Positions 60,029-64,000 of a stretch of 64,000 nt of DNA are shown here, in pieces. Origin of the DNA: Aggregatilineales bacterium (lineage in GTDB: Bacteria; Chloroflexota; Anaerolineae; Aggregatilineales; Phototrophicaceae); assembly GCA_030834905.1 (NCBI GenBank), contig JAUQWZ010000021.1, positions 372,001 through 436,000 on the forward strand, read 5' to 3'. Position 1 is the stretch's first letter. Each line of letters begins with the position of its first letter. The notes below the pieces were generated by a model. It worked only from the letters and a program-made list of their open reading frames with translations. It was not told where the DNA came from and searched no databases. A program made the position numbers and the translations under genes.

Positions 60029-61701
60029 ATGCCCCCGATCAACACGCTGTACTACGGCGACAACCTCGATATTCTGCGGCGCTACGTGCCCGACGAAAGC
60101 GTCGATTTGATCTACCTCGACCCGCCGTTTAACAGCAACCGCAGCTACAACGTGCTGTTTAAGGACGAAAGCGGCAGAGAAGCCGACGCGCAGATCACGG
60201 CGTTTGACGACACCTGGCACTGGAGCCGGAGCGCCGAAGCCACCTACCACGCGCTGCTGACGGACGCGCCCGAACGGGTGAGCGCGGCTGTCGGGGCGCT
60301 GCGGACGATCATCGGCACCAACCAGATGATGGCGTATTTAGTGATGATGACGGCGCGGCTGGTGGAACTGCACCGCGTCCTCAAGCCGACAGGCAGCCTG
60401 TATTTACACTGCGATCCCACCGCCAGTCACTACCTGAAATTATTATTAGATACTATATTCGGGGGGGTAATTTCAGATCGGAGCTAGTTTGGAAGCGAAC
60501 CAGCAGTCACAATGATGCAAGACGAAAATACGGTGATGTAAGCGATACGATCCTCTTCTATACAAAATCTGAACGGTATACATTCAATGTTCAATATCAA
60601 CCACATTCGGATGAATATGTAGAGAGTTTCTATCGGTTTGTTGATCAAAATGGCAGACGCTATCGGATAGATAACTTGACCAGCCCAAATCCACGTCCAA
60701 ATTTGGTATATGAATACAAAGGATATAAGTCACATCATTTTCGCTGGAGAGTATCACGCGAAAAAATGGAGCAACTTGATGCAGAAGGTCGCTTATACTT
60801 CCCCAAAAACCCGGATGGGCGTATTCAACTCAAACGTTTTCTTGACGAAATGCCGGGGGTTCCTGTAGACAACGTTTGGGATGATATAAGACCCATTCAT
60901 GCCCATGCAGCCGAACGTCTCGGCTATCCCACACAAAAACCTCTCGCCCTCTTGGAACGCATCATTCAGGCGAGCAGCAATGAGGGCGACGTGGTGATGG
61001 ATCCGTTTTGCGGCTGTGGTACGGCGGTGGCGGCGGCGCACAAGCTGGGGCGGGCGTGGATCGGCATCGACATCACCCATTTGAGCATCGCCCTGCTCAA
61101 ATACCGGCTGACGGATATGTTCGGGCTGAAGGCGGGGACGGATTATCAGGTGATCGGCGAGCCGGGGGACGTGGGCGCGGCGCGGCAGTTGGCGGGGGAT
61201 GACCGCTACCAGTTCCAGTGGTGGGCGCTGTCGCTGGCGCGCGCCAAGCCGCTGGGCGGGACGGACGGCGGGCGATCCGGCAAGAAGGGCAGCGATAAGG
61301 GCGTGGACGGCGTGATCACCTTCGTGGACGATGGAACGGGCAAGCCGAAACGGGTGCTGGTGCAGGTCAAAAGCGGGCACGTCAAAAGCGGCGACGTGCG
61401 CGATCTGCGCGGCACAGTGGAGCGCGAAGGGGCGGCGCTGGGGCTGTTCATCACGCTGGAAGCGCCGACGCGCGACATGACCACCGAGGCGGTGAGCGCC
61501 GGATTCTACCGGTCGCCGGGCTGGAACACCGATTACCCGAAGATACAGATTTTGACGATAGAGCAGCTATTGGGCGGCGAAACGGCGCAGATGCCGCCAA
61601 ATTACACGACGTTTAAGCAGGCGGGGCGGGTGCGCGGCGCGGCAGACGCGCATGACGTGCCGCTGTTTGGGGGGGAATCGTCCATCACAGACACGCCGTA
61701 G
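60029..61701 (+). CDS. Frameshifted (probably phase-OFF) DNA methyltransferase-Mrr-like nuclease fusion
   Basis: Frame 1 (60029-60487) encodes an amino-methyltransferase N-terminus: LYYGDNLDIL, then LIYLDPPFNSNRSYNVLF (motif IV DPPF), and stops just after a G7 run. Adding one G joins it to the +2 frame, which runs GNFRSELVWKRTSSHNDARR, target-recognition region, motif I VMDPFCGCGTAVAAAHKLGR, and a C-terminal domain KGSDKGVDGVITF ... VLVQVKSGHV with an Mrr-type D...QxK site. The restored product would have about 557 residues. The order motif IV-TRD-motif I is the beta class (N6A or N4C). The middle ~500 bases are AT-rich. The TAG stop lies inside the right direct repeat. The specificity is unknown, and a sequencing error is possible. 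Confidence 0.85.
60461..60467 (+). other. G7 homopolymer at the methyltransferase frame break
   Basis: Seven consecutive G between TTC and TAATTTC. Eight would give F-G-G-G-N-F and keep the frame, and the related enzymes have FG-x-x-NF at this position. Five G would also be in frame. Runs this long are rare in the window. Slipped-strand mispairing at such tracts is a known ON/OFF switch of bacterial methyltransferase genes. Confidence 0.85.
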
Positions 61702-61859
61702 GGACACGACATTGTCGTGTCCGGTTTTGCGCGGGGGATAATGCGCCGAAATCGCGCCGGAGCCAAATGCAATTTCACAAAATAACACGGGTTTTCCGTA
61801 GGGATACGATACATCGTGTCCGTTTTTTGCGGGCGGACACGACATTGTCGTGTCCCTAC
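61698..61859 (+). repeat. Right ~162-bp direct repeat flanking the methyltransferase gene
   Basis: Direct-orientation copy of 59573-59733. Its first bases GTAGGG contain the TAG stop codon (61699-61701) of the methyltransferase gene. It ends GTCGTGTCCCTAC, 67 bases before the PHP-domain gene. One copy difference is in the terminal hairpin loop region. Confidence 0.85.
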
Positions 61860-61926
61860 TTGGCACTTTCGCGTGTTTGCGGTTCAATAGATGCTGTTTT
61901 GAGTTCCCCAATAAGGCAGCGTAACA

Positions 61927-62826
61927 ATGCAGCATCTTCCCTTCAATAAGCCCGGTCGCTTCTGGCGCGGCAACCTGCACACCCATTCCACCCGTTCCGA
62001 CGGGCAGTTAGCGCCGGAAGCGGTGTGCCGTTTCTACCAGGAGATGGGCTACGACTTCATCTCGATCACCGATCACTTTATGGCGCAGTTCAAGTACCCG
62101 ATTACTGACACCCGCCCGCTGCGAACGGACGGCTTTACCACGCTGCTGGGCGCGGAACTGCACGCGGGCGCGACCAGCATTGGCGATATCTGGCACATTC
62201 TGGCGGTGGGGCTGCCGCACGATTTCGCGCCCAACCTGCCGGACGAAGATGGACCGGGGATCGCTGCCCGGGCGATGGCTGCCGGAGCTTTTGTCAGCGT
62301 CGCGCATCCAGCATGGTATTCGCTCAGCGAACAGGATGTGCTCGATCTGGGTCCGGTTCACGCGATTGAGACGATCAACGGCATCTCGTTCGATCACAAC
62401 GACCGGATCGACAGTTGGTACATGCTGGACGTGATGGTGGATCGTGGACATCGCTATTTTGCCCTGACGACCGACGACGCGCATTTCCACCTCAAGCACA
62501 ACGACCTGCTGCGCGGCTGGACGTATGTCAAAAGCGAAAGTCTCGACCCGGACTCGCTGCTGGCGGCGCTGCGGAACGGCTGCTATTACAACAGCACCGG
62601 CGCGATGATTCACGATATCCAGATGGAAGGCGAAAACCTGTACGTGCGCTGCTCGCCCGCCAGCAGCCTGTTTCTGACCGGGCGCGGATCGCGCTCGCAG
62701 TACATTCACGGCAACGGCATGATCGAAGCCGAATTTAACTGGAAGCGGCTGAACAGCCCGCACTGCCGCCTGACGGTGCGCGAGGCGAACGGGGCGCGGG
62801 CGTGGACGAACCCGATATTCCTATGA
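61927..62826 (+). CDS. PHP-domain phosphoesterase-like protein
   Basis: A 299-residue protein. RGNLHTHSTRSDGQLAPEAV is PHP motif 1 (HxHxxxSDG), ISITDHF motif 2, GAELHAG motif 3 region, VSVAHPAWY motif 4, and FALTTDDAHFHLKH the last metal-binding motif. These residues form a tri-metal site for phosphate ester hydrolysis. The C-terminal ~80 residues are beta-rich (YNSTGAMIHDIQMEGENLYV). It overlaps the PfkB kinase gene by ATGA, so the two are coupled; a sugar- or nucleotide-phosphate substrate is plausible. Confidence 0.87.
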   Translation: MQHLPFNKPGRFWRGNLHTHSTRSDGQLAPEAVCRFYQEMGYDFISITDHFMAQFKYPITDTRPLRTDGFTTLLGAELHAGATSIGDIWHILAVGLPHDFAPNLPDEDGPGIAARAMAAGAFVSVAHPAWYSLSEQDVLDLGPVHAIETINGISFDHNDRIDSWYMLDVMVDRGHRYFALTTDDAHFHLKHNDLLRGWTYVKSESLDPDSLLAALRNGCYYNSTGAMIHDIQMEGENLYVRCSPASSLFLTGRGSRSQYIHGNGMIEAEFNWKRLNSPHCRLTVREANGARAWTNPIFL

Positions 62827-63770
62827 GCGTGGTCTGCTTTGGCGAACTGCTGATTGACTTTGTGGCGCTGGAAACCGGTCTGACGGTGGGCGAGGCGTCG
62901 GGCTTCCTCAAAGCGCCGGGCGGCGCGCCGGCTAATGTCGCTGTGGGCGCGGCGCGGTTGGGGCATGGCAGCGCTTTTCTGGGGCAGGTGGGCGACGATC
63001 CGTTCGGGCATTACCTCGAAGGCGTCCTGCGAGCCGATCAGGTCGATACGCGCGGGCTGCGGTTTTCGGCAGAGGCGCGAACGGCGCTGGCGTTCGTCTC
63101 GCTGCGGGCAGACGGCGAGCGCAGCTTCAGCTTCTATCGCAACCCCAGCGCCGACATGCTGATGCGTCCCGAAGATGTGGTTACGGACGTGATCGACGGT
63201 CAGACCATCTTCCATTTCGGCTCGATCACGCTGATCGGCGAGCCGAGCCGCAGCGCGACGCTGGCGGCGGTGGAACATGCGCGCTCGCGCGGGCTGCTCA
63301 TCTCGTATGATCCGAATTTACGGATGGCGCTGTGGCAGGACGCCGACGCCGCCCGCGCGGGGATGCTCGCCGGGCTGGAATACGCCAACATCGTGAAAGT
63401 GAGCGATGAGGAACTCGAATTCCTGACCGGATCGCAGAATCCCGGCGCGCTGTGGCGCGATGGCGTGGCGATCATCGTCGTCACGCATGGACAGGGCGGC
63501 GCGACCATTTACACCCCGCGCGAGCGCTTTCTATCGCCCGGCTTTGCCGTCGAGACGGTGGATACGACCGGCGCGGGCGACGGCTTCGTCGCCGGGCTGA
63601 TGCACGGCGTCCTGACCTACGGCGGCGATTACGCGCGGCATCTGGACGAGATCGCCCGCTTTGCCAACGCGGTTGGCGCGCTGACGACGACCAAACGCGG
63701 CGCGATTCCGGCGCTGCCGACGCTGGCGGAAGTTGAGGCGTTTCTGGCGGGGCATCCCCCTACGATTTAG
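62823..63770 (+). CDS. PfkB-family carbohydrate kinase (fructokinase-like)
   Basis: A 315-residue ribokinase-fold enzyme. VVCFGELLIDFVA begins strand 1, LKAPGGAPANVAVGAARLGH contains PfkB motif 1 (GGxxxN), and VETVDTTGAGDGFVAGLMHG is motif 2 with the catalytic Asp and anion hole. SYDPNLRMALW and VKVSDEELEFLTG are typical of fructokinases and 2-keto-3-deoxygluconate kinases. The ATG overlaps the stop of the PHP gene (ATGA). Confidence 0.92.
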   Translation: MSVVCFGELLIDFVALETGLTVGEASGFLKAPGGAPANVAVGAARLGHGSAFLGQVGDDPFGHYLEGVLRADQVDTRGLRFSAEARTALAFVSLRADGERSFSFYRNPSADMLMRPEDVVTDVIDGQTIFHFGSITLIGEPSRSATLAAVEHARSRGLLISYDPNLRMALWQDADAARAGMLAGLEYANIVKVSDEELEFLTGSQNPGALWRDGVAIIVVTHGQGGATIYTPRERFLSPGFAVETVDTTGAGDGFVAGLMHGVLTYGGDYARHLDEIARFANAVGALTTTKRGAIPALPTLAEVEAFLAGHPPTI

Positions 63771-63811
63771 GCATCTTCGCAGGGACGAATCCTCATACAA
63801 TCGGTGATAGG

Positions 63812-63829
63812 GGCGCATCGACGTGCGCC
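63812..63829. repeat. GGGGCGCA-family short palindrome
   Basis: GGCGCA, TCGACG, TGCGCC, flanked by GG and TC. It is a degenerate member of the palindrome family in the 93-base gap before the zinc-ribbon gene. Confidence 0.5.
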
Positions 63830-63863
63830 TCGCCATGATCGCCAACCACCGAGGGAAACGCCG

Positions 63864-64000
63864 ATGCAGCCCAAAATCTGCCCGCAGTGTGGCAGCCTGA
63901 TGAAGCTGGATACCGCCAGCGCCGCCTACCGCTGTCCTGACTGCCGTCACACGGTCAGGAAACCCTACGAAAGCCTTGAGGAAGCAGAAGCGCGTATCCG
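63864..64000 (+). CDS. Zinc-ribbon protein, N-terminal part
   Basis: The frame opens MQPKICPQCGSLMKLDTASA and continues YRCPDCRHTVRKPYESLEEA before leaving the window. Two CPxC knuckles 18 residues apart form a zinc ribbon. It is preceded by GAGGGA 7 bases before the ATG. The function cannot be judged from the 45 visible residues; such starts occur in small zinc-ribbon and transcription-factor-S-like proteins. Confidence 0.7.
   Translation, partial: MQPKICPQCGSLMKLDTASAAYRCPDCRHTVRKPYESLEEAEARI

Noticed and set aside
59265..60045. Several long minus-strand open frames over the palindrome island
   Set aside because: They translate the repeats themselves or the opposite strand of gatA; the same peptide pieces recur wherever the repeat occurs, and no ribosome-binding sites are present.
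60676..61701. Independent second methylase gene starting at TTG 60676
   Set aside because: It lacks motif IV and begins in the middle of the recognition region; its frame continues upstream to the G7 tract, so it is the rest of one gene.
1..64000. tRNA or rRNA genes
   Set aside because: No cloverleaf with a GGTTCGA-type arm and no rRNA-like conserved stretch was recognised by reading; a dedicated tRNA scan was not possible.

Overview
The window is GC-rich, gene-dense bacterial chromosome with short operons on both strands. The gene content best fits the Chloroflexota (Anaerolineae-like). It holds a membrane Ser/Thr kinase with long Thr/Pro-rich linkers and an SH3b domain, many secreted or lipid-anchored proteins with Pro/Thr-rich regions, MutS2 with no other mismatch-repair gene in view, a YceD (DUF177)-SigA gene pair, GatA, and a dolichol-phosphate-mannose-synthase-like enzyme. 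This taxonomic call is inference. No rRNA, tRNA, CRISPR array, phage or transposase gene was seen.

Layout. 0-1.3 kb: end of a hotdog thioesterase, a small DUF4177-like protein and an acetyltransferase. 1.4-7 kb (minus): a polysaccharide cassette (WecA/MraY-type sugar-1-phosphate transferase, nucleotide-sugar epimerase, two GT4 glycosyltransferases), preceded by a short-chain dehydrogenase; two inverted copies of a ~145-bp palindromic element bracket the cassette. 7.1-20.3 kb (plus): CDF transporter, LysM lipoprotein, diacylglycerol-kinase-like protein, dual-specificity phosphatase, exported protein, APH(9)-like kinase, SulP transporter, double thioredoxin, acetyltransferases, CPBP protease, YjjX-like NTPase and an NAD-dependent epimerase. 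20.3-29.9 kb: DUF2283 gene with a decayed partner, enoyl-CoA hydratase, Ig-like exported protein, VIT1/CCC1 transporter, mutS2, AIM24, folB and a pteridine-reductase-like SDR. 29.9-39.5 kb: a MoxR/DUF58 group and an ABC-2/DUF4175-like group (both minus) around a plus-strand GH20 hexosaminidase. 39.6-46.4 kb: GT-C glycosyltransferase, acetamidase, GT4, nucleotidyltransferase, sigA and yceD. 46.6-51.6 kb: giant receptor-like Ser/Thr kinase followed by a TIR-domain protein. 51.7-59.5 kb: two MFS exporters, GT2 mannosyltransferase, map, degV and gatA. 59.5-61.9 kb: a palindrome-rich island with a DNA methyltransferase-nuclease fusion. 62-64 kb: PHP phosphoesterase, PfkB sugar kinase and the start of a zinc-ribbon protein.

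The most striking locus is at 59.5-61.9 kb. The methyltransferase reading frame breaks exactly at a run of seven G (60461-60467). One added G rejoins the methylase N-terminus to its target-recognition region, methylase motif I and a C-terminal Mrr-like nuclease domain. This is the arrangement expected of a phase-variable modification gene caught OFF, though a sequencing error at the homopolymer is the main alternative. The central recognition region is markedly AT-rich (about 37% GC in a hand-counted stretch, against 68% in a later stretch), which points to domain exchange. The gene lies between two ~161-bp direct repeats, and the right one supplies its stop codon.

The intergenic regions are dominated by two families of perfect or near-perfect palindromes: one with a GTAGGGACACGAC arm and one with a GGGGCGCA arm. 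There are also purine-rich repeats that fold back on themselves. Several stem changes are compensated, so the pairing itself appears to be maintained.
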